DNA of 64,000 nt, from NCBI GenBank assembly GCA_904063045.1, contig CAJFCJ010000019.1:3106684-3170683 (forward strand). The letters run 5' to 3'. The position numbers and the translations under genes are program-made. Position 1 is the stretch's first letter; each line of letters starts with the position of its first letter. This DNA is from Dimorphilus gyrociliatus (Eukaryota > Annelida > Polychaeta > Dinophilidae). Positions 24,901 to 39,900 of this stretch are shown here, one piece after another. Below the pieces are notes generated by a model that worked only from the letters and a program-made list of their open reading frames with translations, searched no databases and had not been told where the DNA came from.

Positions 24901-27900
24901 TCCTTACGATTGGTATTTTGATAATTGATTGAGAATCTTCGTCATAAGTAAAAGAAAGCTTTTCGAATCCAACAATACCATTCCACATATCATTTGGTTT
25001 AATTGTAATGGTAGCGTAACTTTTAAAACTATTGTTTTGATTAGCAAAAGCAACGGCTGGATTCTCTGAACTAAGATATATAAAACATTCTTCAAAACTT
25101 TCAGGTAACAAATCATCTTGAATGTAAAATTTAACAGTATGCATTTTATCATCAGGATAGAAACTTATAAGTTGATCTAGAACTTGATAATCTTCGTAAG
25201 CAGAGCTTTTCTTTTTCATATCTCTGATTTCTAAGGCTTTTTCAATAGTCTTATCACTGTTTGATGATGGAACTAACCAACTTTCACCACCCCCTATTGA
25301 CCTTACTCTAATATCTACTCGTTGTTTTGTATTGAAGTGTTGAATAATCTTTAGAGTAATCTCACTTGGTTCGTTAACAAATGTCTGCTCGGATTGAATA
25401 GAGAACACACCATAAGGATTATCATTCTTTTCTATAAGGATTTTTGAATAACTTAGATCTTTTGATGACATGCACAAATTTGTTTTACATGTTATTTGAG
25501 TTATAGTTAAGGTCAGAATTTCATCTAATTCGGCTTCTTCGTCATCTAATATTTCGACTTTTACAACTTTTGTAACTTCTTTTTCAGCAAATACAACTTT
25601 TCCATCGTTTATTGCTCTATAATCAACATCTTTGGTAGTATTTATGTCGCTAGTTTGAAAAAATACTATAATGGCACCTAAATTCCCAAAAAAACGATTC
25701 ATTTCTATTGTTACATAGCCCGAATCTTCTGAGGTTTTGATTAAACGTTGCTGTTGATTGACTACAATGACACCTTCAGGATATATTTTTACACTTTTGT
25801 ATCTTTCATCAATTAGAACACCACCCGAAGAATTAATAAGTTTTACATCAGAAATAACAACTTCGCATAAAAGATTGACTAAGCTTTCTTTTTGCATTGA
25901 AATTTCAAGTTCAATGCTTTCTTCTCCATCAATAAAAATATTTGTACCATCAGTTCCGTTTAAAAACTTTGAACTGGAGAACAAAGCCCACTTAACACTT
26001 AAATATCCATAGAAACCATTTCGAAATATTTGTAATTTAATTCTCTTTTCATTATCAAAAGATTCATTGACTTTTATACCAACAATACTATTCGCATATC
26101 TCTCAGTTACTTCAATAATGAGTTTTGTTCTATCTTCCCGAATGCTTGGTTCAATTTCATCTGAAAAGAAAGCAGTTATTATTCATTCAATAAGTATTTA
26201 ATTAACATAAACACCTCTATTAATTGTTTGTAGGGATACGGATTTAATTTTTATAATAAAAGATTCTCCTTTCCTTAGGAATAAATCTGTTTGAATTTTA
26301 CTTGAAATCTTTTGCGTATCTTCATTTTCTTTAAATTTTATTGAGTAAACTTTCTCGTCATTGTCCTTCTCAATTGTATAAACAAGTCTCACTTCGCCAG
26401 ATAATCCTCTATAACGATAGAAAACGAAATTTAAAGTACGCAATTTCGTATTTTTATTTATTTCTAAGGATGGTTCCAAAGGCAAAATTCCAAATAGTCC
26501 ATAAGGGTGTTGATTTGCTCTAAAATTATAAACATTTAACGATAATACAAGCATTTATTGATACTATTTTTTTTACCTTATTGAAAAAGAACTTTTATTC
26601 AACTGTGAACTTATTTCAGCACCTCCAATAATTTTAACGATATTAATTGAAAAATCTTCCCGAAATTCAGGAACCTCATCGTTAATAATTTTAATTTCTA
26701 TTACACCATTTCGTGATCCATCTTTAATTTGAATGGAACCGGATAATTGGGTAAAATCTTTCTTATTCTTTTCCATATTGTTCTTAGCTCCTTCTTGTTG
26801 AATATTCCAATAGATACTTATATCTCCAATTGTTCCCAAACTCCTGTAAATTGGAAATGAAACTATCTGAAAATCATTTGCTTCTTCAAAGAGACGTTTC
26901 TGTAGAGATATACCAGAAAACTCTACAATTCCATTTGGATGTAAGTATTTTTTGACCTTTGAAAGAGATGAACAATCTTTCAGAATCAAGAATGTATATA
27001 CAGTATATGAATATTGTTATATAATTACTTTTATAGACAGAAAGTACATTGTTTGATAATCTGCCAAAGTACCGCCTTCTGATGACTGAATCATTGACAT
27101 GATAACGCGGAAATTTTTTTCAATTTCCCATTGTAAACCGTGCTTTTTAATTTGAAGAGAAAATGTCTTATTGTTTACTTCTTTGTTTGTCCATAATAGA
27201 GAGATTTTTGTTGAACAACCTCCCCTTTCAATGAAACAAATATCATCAACGTTTTTTATATCTAAATATCTATTTTCAAAAATCTGTTGCAACTGTAAAA
27301 ATACTTTAATTGATCCTTTTGAATGTCCATTCCTTCCGATTCCAGCCGTAAAAGATGTATCTTCTGATGGATTTTCAAATTCATATATAACAGGTTTTAT
27401 AAACTCTAAATGCCCATATGGAAAATCAGATGTATTGATGACTACTGTAGTACTATTATCATTAACTTCAACTGGTATGGCTCCTGTTATATCATAAATT
27501 AAAATTAAAAATGAAAGAGAAATATTCCAAATAATTAACGTAAACATATTTTTTTTGACAACAAGAAATGTAGGTAAATGCGTTAGATTATACGCTAATA
27601 AAAAATACCTGAAGCGGAACGGATATTGATTATAAACAATTCTTGCCCTTCCGCAATATTGTCGTCGATTATTTCTACAAGCAGGAAAATTTTTGACTCA
27701 GTAGGTCTTACGATTATCGTATCAGTCAACAGTCTATAATCAATATTTCTTTCTGCTGAAATATCTTTCGTATCGAAATGTATTATTACATCTTCATAGT
27801 TATCTCCTGATATTTGAATAGGTATTTTCAAAATCTTTCCCTCCGATCCATAAAAGTTTCGTACTTCAAATTTAATTGATACTTTTGAAATCTTTGTATA

Positions 27901-30900
27901 ATATAGATAAATATGATTAATAAATCCAATTTTTGGCGGTTCAAACAGTTCCTTATTGTTTTTATTATGTGAAAGAAGTTCAGTTTTATGAATTCGTAAA
28001 TGAATAAAGGAACCATTTCTTAAACTGGAATTAAAATGGATGTAAAATGAAGCTTGTTTCTGATTAGTTAAAAATGGTAGTATCCTATCAATCTTTTCCA
28101 TATCAGAACTTTTCGATATTGTCTCTATAAAGACATTTACTGATCCAAAAGTACCTTTTTTCCTAGCAACTTTTACATCAATTACAGTTTCACTTATTAT
28201 ATTCTGCTTGAAATTTAAAAATTCAAAATATCCTCTTGGAAAATCACTATCACCAAATTGTACTTTTGCGGAATTATCAACAATTTTAACTGTTTCATCA
28301 TACGATTCGGCAACTTTTATTAAGAATAAATACGATTTCTCCAATTCCGGAATAGAGTCATCTAAAGGTTTTAGAGTTATAACTTGTCTATTTTCATTAG
28401 GTTCAAACTTTACAACTCCATTTCTCTTTTTAAAAGTATTTAGTTCGTTTGGTATAATTGACCATTCAATTTGTATAGGTATTAGTAGATTTTTGAAACG
28501 TTCAATACTAATTGCAGCCGTTCCAGAGTTTGTCATACTAGGTTCATTAACATAGACATCTTTCGTTATTACAGACACCTCACTTTGAATATTGGGCGGT
28601 AAAATTAATTGACATTTTGAATTCTTTGGTAGAAAGTTATCAGAATCATTTAAGTAGATTATCTCTAATACATAATCCTTTTCTTCGTATCTCTTCTTGT
28701 TTAAAACATGTAAGACAACATTTTTTGTTGTTTGGCCAATATTAAATGATAGTCTCTTAGTTAATGGAGCTTTTATATCATTAACTGCCGTAGTTGATAC
28801 TTTATATACGAGAGATAAACTCTCTCCTGCGTTTTGCCTTTTAATCGGTATATGGAAACTTTTATCTTCATTAGCATTGTTTGTACTTAAAACGTATGTA
28901 CTTTTTTCGAATCCGATATCATTCAGAGGGGAATCATTATCGGAAATATAAAACACTTGTTTATTGTTTTCTCCTATTAAAAGACTATTATCATTCGATT
29001 CCAAGTTTAATTCAAATACCTATGGAAGAAGAAAAGAAATCAAGATAAAACTCGATAATGAGATCATCCCAGTACCTCTTTTCCTTCCATCTCACTATCA
29101 TCTATGATAAAAATATTAGCGTATTTTAAATTTTCGTTAGGATGAAATACAAGATTATCAGATATAGGTCTAAAGTCGACAGTTGTTTTCGTTGATGCTT
29201 TCCACGAAACTATAACGCTACTGTTATTAATATTGTTTCGACGGATAATAGGAAATCTGACAAAAGCTTCGTTTTCTTTCACCATACGTACGTTTCTTTC
29301 CTTTAAGAATTATTTAAGTTTATTATCGTTATCTTTTGCAATTTAACAAAAAAAGAAAAAAAGAACCAACTTTAAACTCAACTACACCATTTGGATAATC
29401 GTTCTCAACTATAGTTATGGTACAAATTTGACTGAAAGAATCAATTAGGGGATCCGAACTCTTCGGCGGGTTATTTTTAGGAAAAACAGAAAATATCTTT
29501 AAATAGAACTGCTCATTTCTTTCCGCTATAAGATCCTTTTTTTTTAAAGAAGAAATCGTTTAATTAATTTATCAATTTATCTATTTAAATCTAACATTAT
29601 GGATTTTAACTTGAATAGAAATTTGAGATACTCCGCTGGGGATAACGTAAATATCATCTATTGGGAAAAAATCGGCTCCTGGCTTGGCTGAATATTCATC
29701 TTGTATATCAATAAAAGACAAGATTCGCACATTTAAATCGTCGGTCAATCCTTCTTCTCTTAATAGTGTTAATTGTAGTTCTTCATTTTCGTAGGCATTT
29801 ACTTTGTCCGTCTTCCAACGAACTCTTCCGTATTTCATATCATTTGCATTTATTTGTAACAATGAATATCTCTTATCTCCGAGACGAGATCCACCAACGG
29901 TTCTTTGCAGAAAAATGAAAAAAGATTCCACGTTTTCCAGTTGATTATCATTGATGATTGATAGGGATATGTTTCCTTCTGTTACACCTTCTTCAAACTC
30001 TACCTAAGTATTTAGAACAGTTAATATAGATAACTAATAATAGATTGACATTTTTACTTACCATTCCAGAAGTTGGCTGAATATCAGTATTAGTAGGGTC
30101 ATCAAAAATCCAAAATACAATACATTTACCGTAAGATCCTCTTTCCCTTATTATTGTGAGATCAACAAAAGATTGGACATTCTCTTCCACAGATACTTTT
30201 AAAAAGTTATTGTGAAAAGAAAATACCCCATTAAAGTCATCATTTTCGCGGATCCTTATCATTTTAGAAGTAAACAATGTACTTTTATCACTAGAAAGTA
30301 GATTAATGAAAAAATATTCTGAATTTTCAGCATCGTTGTCATCATAGACTTTCATATAGAAAGTTTTTATATCTTCCATCTCTTCAAATTTGAATGTAAA
30401 ATCCCTGGAAATATAGAAACAATATATAAATGAAAAGAAGAGAAACGCTTACAAACAGAAAGCTCATATCGCTGCTTGAGTTAATTTTGTTTATTAATCC
30501 AATTGCGGTAGAATTTTCAGTGAGAGAGAAAGCATACGCCTTTTCCTTTTGATATATAAACAGAATATTTTCCCAATTCTTTAAGAAGAGATTTAAAAAT
30601 GATTTTTCTTTCTCTTCCCATAAGAACACTTGAGAATCGATATTTTCACCGGATAGAGTAAGATAAACTAAGGAAGATAATACTATAAGTATGACTTTAA
30701 GGTCATTTACTCGTACCTTCTTCTCCCATGGGATAAGAGATTTCATAATTAGAGACACCGCTAGCAGAAATAGTTTCAACGAGATTCATTTCGAAGTCAT
30801 AGCTTATCTGCCAGACATTTATAAATGAGTGTACTTTTATTATTATATAATAATTAGTTGTTTTGAAATATTGTATTTTCCCGCAAGATTCAATTTCAAC

Positions 30901-33900
30901 TTTATTTAGTTGAATAAGAGCCAGATTTTCTGTTATTTTATATAGATAAATGCTAAAAGATATAATTAATATAATTAGACCATTTTTGTACATTTGGAAC
31001 CATACTAACCTCGGGCTTTCGATATCAGAACAAAAGACGAATATTGACTGCTTTGAAATAAATTTCGAATCTTTTATTGGTATATCTAATATTAAAACCT
31101 CTAAAAGACTATTTAAATCCTTCTTATCATAGAAGTATAGCTCATATTTAGTTAATACGAAGAGAGAGTTATAGACTATTCCAAAGTTTATTAAATTTGT
31201 TAGCGAGATATCTTTTACCTAAAAATTTAACTTGGATTTATAATTGTCTATTATATTTATCTTATAAAGAACTTACCAAAAGTAACTTATCATTATTAAT
31301 TGAATAAACCGAAAGTCTAGTATGATTGCCACTTCCGGATATGAATCCAATTAATTCAGTACTAAGAAATTGTATTTTTGTCGGTGTAATAGGAAGTATA
31401 AAAGTTTTTCTTGTAAAATAATCATTATAGATATAAAAGTTGATATTATAAACTAGCGTTTGTGTATTATCATCAAGATAACTTCCACCAAATACAACTG
31501 TTGAATGAGTAGACAGGAAATATTCTCTGTTTTTAGTATTTCTTTCTGAAAACTACAAAGAATTTATCAAAGATAGATAGTTTTGTCTAAAGAGAGATAT
31601 TGTACTTTTTGGAAGGGAACAATAGATGTATATAGTCCTTTAGTATGTTTAGCCGTTCCATCAATTGTTACTAAATTTAAAGGAATAGATATGTTATAGG
31701 AATTTGTTTTTGAAATTGTTATTTCTATAGTATCGTCTTCAGAGTAGACATCCCTAGAGAGAGATATATATATATGCATTATATATATAAATATATATAA
31801 ATGTAATACTATATGGATAGTTAACCATCTCGTTTGCAGAGCATACAAATCTGATAGAAGGTCATTTTCTCTGATAATAATTTTTGTCTTATCGTATAAA
31901 GTTGATAAGGAGTTTGAATATATGTTTACGAAAAAGATTTCATCTTCTTCCGGTTCTTCATCATCAATAATATCTAGAATGATATATTGGACTGCCTAAA
32001 ACGAAAAATAGATGTTATTGTCAAACTTTTGTAAAATATTATTAATATACTTCGTTTCGTTTAAACGTTATCTTTCCGGAATTTGGTTTAATATCTTTGG
32101 AATGTTTATCTTTTGAATTAGAGACAGTAAACTTGTATTCTTTAAACGAATGGACCATTTTTCGTACAACTTTTAAGAAAATTGATTTTGTAATCTCTTT
32201 TAAAACAATATCGTTTCTATCAGCAAATTTCACTACAAATTCGTTATTTGCATCGATAATCGTTATCAGAACTAAAAAAAAATGAAAATTTTAGATAAAT
32301 ATCGATAAAAATCTATCAATCCAACTATCAACCGGAAGAAATATTTCCCAATTCTCCACCGTTTGTAGGATTATCCATTAAAATGAAAAATGATTCGTTT
32401 CCTTCTTTAAAATCTTTATCTTCAAATATTTCGAAAGTAATCGATTTTTCCTTCTCAAATTCTTCGAAATCTAGACGCTGTTAAAATTAATAAGTATATA
32501 GTAAAATAGTAGAAAGCTTTTAACTAAGATATTCAAAATTGTATCTACTCTTGGAATAAAATCAAAATCTTTTTTAAAACTGGCGCCATTTACGGTTCCT
32601 TGGGAATAACAAAATACTGATACGTTATTAAATAGTCCCCTTGATCGTAGAACTCTTATATTAAAAGATGAATTTGTTTCCTGTACGCTTAGTCTATAGA
32701 AAATTCAATGTTTGTTTTTTATCTTATTAATTATATATAATAGATTAAAAAAATTTATCTCTTTCTTACGATGTCCTTTCGAAATTAAAAATGCCATAGG
32801 CGTTATCGTTTTGAAGTATATTGATTGTTATAATATCTTCGGTATCATTTATAAGAGGCGTATGATTCGTTAAGGTATCTAATACCTTAACAGATATTAT
32901 CCTTAAGGTAAAATCTATCGGAAAACGAAATTTATAATCAAATATCTATGATATATATTAGATTGAACTACATTCTCGAATTTCCGGAATATCATCATCA
33001 AATATATCAATCTTTATCGTTTCTAACGTTGAACCTTGATCAAAAACTGCAAGGGTGTTTGTCAACCGAAAATCTTCGTGCTCAATAGCAGTTGAGGACT
33101 TTTTAATAATATCTATATATACACCCACTTTACCAAATGTTCCATATGATCTTTTAATACTACATTCATAAAATTTAGAATTTTCTTCAATTGATATTGA
33201 ATTATGTACGAATGAAAAGATACCATGAGGATAGTTTGCGCCCAGCACTTGTAATAAAAAATACATTCTTAACGGATTAACGTAACCATTCATCGTTGAA
33301 CTATTAAAGAGGCCGTCAACACTTGATAGTTCAAATTTAATCGTCACGTCTAAAGTTGGCCTTGTAAGTTTGGCTAGAACTAGAGAAATTGTTGAAATAT
33401 TTTGATTCATTCCAAACATAATATCGCTTTCAATAGTGGTTATATAATCTTTAGATATATTTGTATTTATGATTTTGTATTGCAGTTGTACAGCACTTTT
33501 GATAAACTTTTCTCGAAAGATTTCAATTTCTATGCTTTTACCTTGAGAGATTTTCATTCCAGGTGAAAGAAATCCAAATACTCCCAATGGGTAATCGGAC
33601 ATTTCAATAATTATTTCAACTTTATTTAATTCTCTATCTATTTGACCACCGTCCGAAGGATTAACAATGACAAAAACTATCTTTTCTTCGCTTTCCGGTT
33701 GATCATCATCTTTGATTCCTACCAAAATAATTTTGCTTGTTTCGTTTTTAGCAAAGAATACGTTCTGATCTTTAAAAATGATGTCGTTCGTATCACCATT
33801 GGATAATTGAGTATTCACTTTTAAAAACACCGACGAATGAAATTCACTTCCGCCAATTTTTTTAATTTCAACTAAAACGAAGTTTTCATTATCTTCCGAA

Positions 33901-36900
33901 ACTTTAACGTGTCTGAATCTTTCGCTATCCTCTTTCAATAATATATTTATACTATATAAACCAAAGTAATTGTCATTATTCTTTATAATTATTGTCTTTG
34001 AAAATGGCGTTTTAAAGATTTTATCTGTATTATTTCGATTTAACGATTTAACATCTTTAATTTCAACTGTAAACATTTCATCCGGTTCAGGTAGAGAATC
34101 GGAAAGGATATCAATTGGAATTTTTACTCTACTCGTCCAAGCTTTCAATTGGACGCTGTTTGAAGATGGTAAAAAGTCCTCATTTTCCTTTGCTATTTTC
34201 TTTTCAAGCGTTTGCATAAGTGATTCATTCTTTCTAAAATGAATATAATACTTTCGGTCGTCAACATAATCAAAGTCTCCAGAGCTGTACCACGTACATT
34301 GTAAAGTTTCCATATTAAAATCTAAAGATTTGCAATTCTTATCCAACAAACATATTAAACTGCAACTCTACAAATAATCGGATACGTATATAAGAATTTT
34401 CAACTATTCAACATGTACAATAGTGATTAATACTTACCTTTTTTGGTGTTCTTTGATCTTTTACGTCCACAACTGTTCCAACCATTGGTAATTTACCACT
34501 TTTTGGTTGAGAGAAATAGCTTTCTATCTTATTTTCATCTATTAAATAGTCTTTAACACTGGTTTGTTTGATTTCGTAAAAGATTTCCAGTTCCATATAG
34601 AGTCCACCTCTGAAAAAGTTCGTTATTTATAAGATTATGAAAAGAGTATCTTCTTACATTCGAATAATGTCAATTGTTTGCTTCGAAGAGCTGGCTAGTT
34701 CGTATAATTTTTGTTGGTTTTCATCAAATTTTAACAGGCCAAATGAGCTTTGAGATGGAAGAAGGGTTAGATAAAAACGTTCACCGCCATTTTTAATTGT
34801 TGCATTGATGGCTTTAGATAGTTCTATTTCTATTGTCTAGAATATAATAAATAGTAGAAAGGACTTTTTCTATAACTCTCTATATTTTAATATACTTTTG
34901 TGATGAATTTTTTGAATATCACAGAAATAACAAGAAACTCTTCTGTAACTCCAGTTAGAAAATTTACAGTTCCAGTATTTGGTAAAACTTCAATATCTTT
35001 TATCTTAGGAGATACAATTTTCCAGTAAACTGGTATTACAGATTGTAAACCACCCTTTCTAATAATTTTAATTTTATGAAAATTGCTTTCTTTATCGATA
35101 AGAGACACATCGCCTTGTTTTTCAAACTGAAAGACTCCCCTATAGAAATCAGACTCTTCAATTATTATGATACATTCCGATGGTTGATTCAGTGTAGAAC
35201 TGTTAGATGTCACCTGAAAGTATTTATATAGTATATAAATATATAAGGTAAGCTGGATATAAAAAGAACTTTTATTTGAAGCGAAAACCATTCATTGCCC
35301 TCGGGGATGCTATCATCCACAATAGAAAGAAAAATTGCTTTTGATACATCTCCTTCTAAAAATGTAACTTTTGTTTCGTTTAGTAAGCTAAAATCGTCTT
35401 TTTCAGTTGAACCATGTTCTATATAATAATATACATCGATCTGTAAGTTCATTTTGTTAATTATTAGATTAAGTTGAAAGAATAACAATTAACTTTTCCA
35501 AATTTTCCTCCATTTCTATGAATTTTTGCAATTTCTCCAAAAGTATAACTCTCTTTAATAGTCTTTTTACATTCCAGAGTGAAATTACCATTATAAAAAT
35601 CATTCTCAATTATATATATCCTCAAGGATGATTGCGATTTATATGTAAGATTATATCTTTCTTCATCTATGATACTTAAAGGTTATACTTGATAGTTTTT
35701 TAAAGAAAATATAGATTACCACTTTCTGTCGTCACTAATAACTTTGCTGTCATTTTTATAGCTATAAGTTCTCTTTCTTCGGGAATATCATCGTCTAAAA
35801 TAGACAAGAATACTTTTGCCATTACTATTCCAGGTTGAAACACGAGTGTTTTATTAAAGAGTGTATAATCATCTTCATCAGCGTATTTTTCTGTTTTACT
35901 CGAATTTTCTATTGTAAAACTGATTACAACTGTTCCAAATGTTCCCTTTCTTCTTTCGACATCGAAGCTAATAATACCTTAATAAATCCTTATTAAACTA
36001 GTATTTAAAATTTAATCGATTTATCGTAGTATTACCTGCAGTTTCCTCGAACATGTACACATTTGGATGAATTAAAAAAACGCCATAGGGATCATCATTT
36101 TCGTATATTTTTAAAATAGAATATCTCTGTTTACCTATCATACCCTAGTTTTAAAAAAGAGAAAAGAGCTAATTACTTAGAATTCATTATTTTCTTAATA
36201 GAATTACATTAGAGACGTGTATTATTCTCAATTCGTAAATTTCCTCTATTTCTGGTAAATTGTCCGAATTGGCAGTCAATTTTATTGTTTTAACAGAATC
36301 ATCTCTTCCAAAATACACTACTCCGTACGATTGATTAAATTCTTTTGAATCATCATTAATTTCCCAAGTAACGTTTATTTCTCCTGTACCATTTATCCTA
36401 TAGAGCTGTTCATTTTCAATAAAGGTATAAGATTGTTAGAGTAGCATTTATTTTTTATGTAAAACACCTTTAACGTATATTCCTGTCCTTCGTAGATATT
36501 AAGCTTATCATTAGAGAGTATCAATTCTCCAAAAGGATTGTCAGAACTTTGAATTATGATTTCAATTTTGGCTGCTTCTTCATTTATAACTGCTCCGTTA
36601 GTAGGATTTTTTATTTCGATAAAAAAATTCATTGAATTCTCTGGAATATCATCATCGACTAAAACGATATCGATAAAATACTGTTTTTGGAAAGGAGCAA
36701 ACTTTATAGTTCCCGCTTTGCCCTGGAAAAAAAAATAATCTATAGAATATACTTAAATAGATATTCGATTACAAACAATATATTGAAAAGGTGATAGGGC
36801 AGTCCCATCAGTAGTTTTCCATTCGATGTTGACGTAATCGTTTAAACCTGATATACGTTCAATTGTAATTGTAACGACTTTCCACGCTTCTTCTACAAAT

Positions 36901-39900
36901 ACCTTGGGTATGAAAAGACAGTTTAGAGTTTATTTATTTAGAATAGTAATATACCGATTTCATTTTCTCAAATGGTTGTAATATTAAAGACATATTTTCA
37001 ATATTTCTTGTAGAAAGTTGAAAAAGACCAAAGGGATAATCGCTTTCTGTTATCTCGAATTGAATCGATCTTCTAGATTCATCAAAATTTCCACCACTAT
37101 AGGATTCTTCTTCGCCGCCATTTACAGAAAGTCTTTCCAGTTTTAATGTATATTTCTTAGTTAATTCAGGAAAACTATCATTTACGGAAGAGATATCAAT
37201 TTTCTATGAAAGAGAAGAAGTTTAGAAAGAAAACATGCGAAATCAATAATAATACATACATGCTCGCTTTCACCTTCTTCGAAGAGTATTGACCCATTGT
37301 TAGAAACAAAATCGTAAGTATTGTTGACCACAATAGACCAAAATATATAAACGCTACCAAAGCGTCCACGTAGGCGGGAAACTGTAAAAGATATATTTTG
37401 ACCTTCTTCAATATTTATTATATTATGGTTGTCTAAAAAGCCAAAATATCCGTTTGCCAAATCACTCTTTAAAGCTGAAATGCGAGATATATGTATAAAC
37501 AAATGTTTATATAATAATCTGTAATATTATATAGTATACCTGTAACTTTGACCTCACTCTTAGAAGGGTCAATTGTACCAGAAGTAAGTTGAAGAAGCTT
37601 AAAAATGTATACTTTTTCATCTTCTGCAATAGAATTGTCTTTTTTATGAATTGAGATATTTTGATATTTCATTTGCTCTTCAAAGGTTATATAGCCGCTT
37701 ATAGGAGAAAAGTGTGCGGAGACTGGTGATACGTACAAATCTTCTATTTCATAAAAAGTTAAAGATCTATCCCAGATACGAAAATCTTGTACGAAACCTA
37801 AAAGAAACAACAAACAATACATTAATTCTATCTACTTTTGAGTATAATAATTGTCATGGAAAACAAACCTTCAAAATACTGATCACCAATTAAGAATTTT
37901 CCGTTGTTATCGCTTAATTCAGCCGATAAACTCTGGCGATCGTTTAGTTTTCCATCTTGAAAGAAGAACATTTCGGATGATTTGAGAATTATTGTAAAAT
38001 AGTACCATTTATTATAATTTATAGATGGCTTAAATATAAATTCATGCATTAAAAGTTGATTTTCAAAGATCAGCTTCGTTTCTTTAACATTTATGCTTAA
38101 ATTATATATCTCATTATCATTTTCCGATGATAGTTTACGGAAAAAGGTTCCATCTCTTATTATTTGTATCCTAAAGGAAATTGTCATGTCTCTATCTTTT
38201 GTGACCATTTTTAACGATTCAGGTATTGTTTGTTCTTTAATAAGTAAAGAACAAGAGTGATTCAAATGTACTATTGGAGTTTGTATTCCGTTGTTGTTCC
38301 CTTTTTCATTATAGTCTTTTGAACAATTTTGAGGATCGGAGAATAGAATTAAATCCAAAAATTGAACGGAGGGACTACTTCCAGCATGATTTGGATCATG
38401 CAATTCCCATAGAATAGTCACTAATCCACTCAATCCCTTAGTCCTAATGATTGTTAAATTTCCAGTTGAATCACTAACGCTATCCTCATCGATATGAATA
38501 TCCTCATTTATAGTAAACAATCCGTATGGGTAATCGTTTTTTGTAACTGTAATTGTCACGTTACGGGCGCTTTGATTGAAGTAGCCTGATGCAGGTATAG
38601 CCTTTTCATTGACCATTCGATAAAGATCAGTCAAAGTGATAAAATAATTCTTCGAAAACTCTGGCATTCCATCTGCGATAGCGGTAACTTGTGCAGCAGC
38701 TTTCCTTTGATCATTTTTGAAGAGTACTATCCCACTATCATTTAAAAAAGCTTTTTGTTCACTCTTCCCGTACGTAATTTCCCACTTTACATATACTCTT
38801 CCATGATAAGAAAAATCTCTGTTGATTTCAATAAACGAAATTTCTCCTTCTTCAACAAAATAATGATTTAAAGCAAAGGCAAATATACCATTCCCATTAT
38901 CATTTGCATCGATAATGATTTCTAAATCTTCTACTCCGAAAAGAGATACAGGCCCAATTGGATTAAAGAGATTTACAAAAAACGATTCATTATTCTCAGG
39001 AATTTCATCTGGTTTTGTAATGATTCGAATATATTTTGTGCATTCATTTACACTAAAATATATCGTTCCTGTTTCCTTCACATAGTCTTTTTCACTCGAA
39101 GCCGTATAATCCCTTGTTCTATACGAAACAGAAGCTTCGTAATCGCATAGTCCGTCGCGAATAATTGCTACAGTCACATTATCTCCTTCGTTTGCTAATG
39201 AATAATTTCATTTAGTTGGGTATCATTGCATTCTTATCTTACCGTAAAATTTAGTATCTGTAAAATAATTTTAATTATATTATAAGCTTATAATTTTAAT
39301 GTATAGTTAATACTCTGAAAATGGACAAGATCATCGTTTCCCTTAATGACAATGGTCGCTTGTGTTAAATTACCCAGAACGGCACCATTTTTTGGATTCA
39401 TCAGGGAAATATTGTAAGATATATTTTTCTCCGGAATCTGTGAAAACAATTCTTCTATATAGAAAAGCATTTTTAAGAATCTCTTAAAGGGATTTTACTT
39501 CGTCGTCAATACTGTAAATATCAATGAAAGCTTCACCTTCACCCTCTGAAAGAACCAGATTGCCCGTTAATGGATATATATCGGTGTTATTCTCGAAAGG
39601 AAATATTTGCCAATCTACACCAACTTCTCCGTACCGTCCAAAGAAACGTTTCACAGGAATAAGGACACTCATTTTAGTTCCGTTTTTAGATTCCTCTACG
39701 TTAAGAATAGTTGTTTATTTTTAACAAAGACAATATGATAAATCGATGTACCTAATATATGATGTAAATGATCAGGTGCAAAACTTAAAATACCCCTAGC
39801 ATAGTCATTTTCTTTTATTGAAACTTCAATGGATTTTCTCTCCCCAAATACAACTGCAGTTGCTTTAGGACAATTTATATCGCCTACCTGACCGAAACTA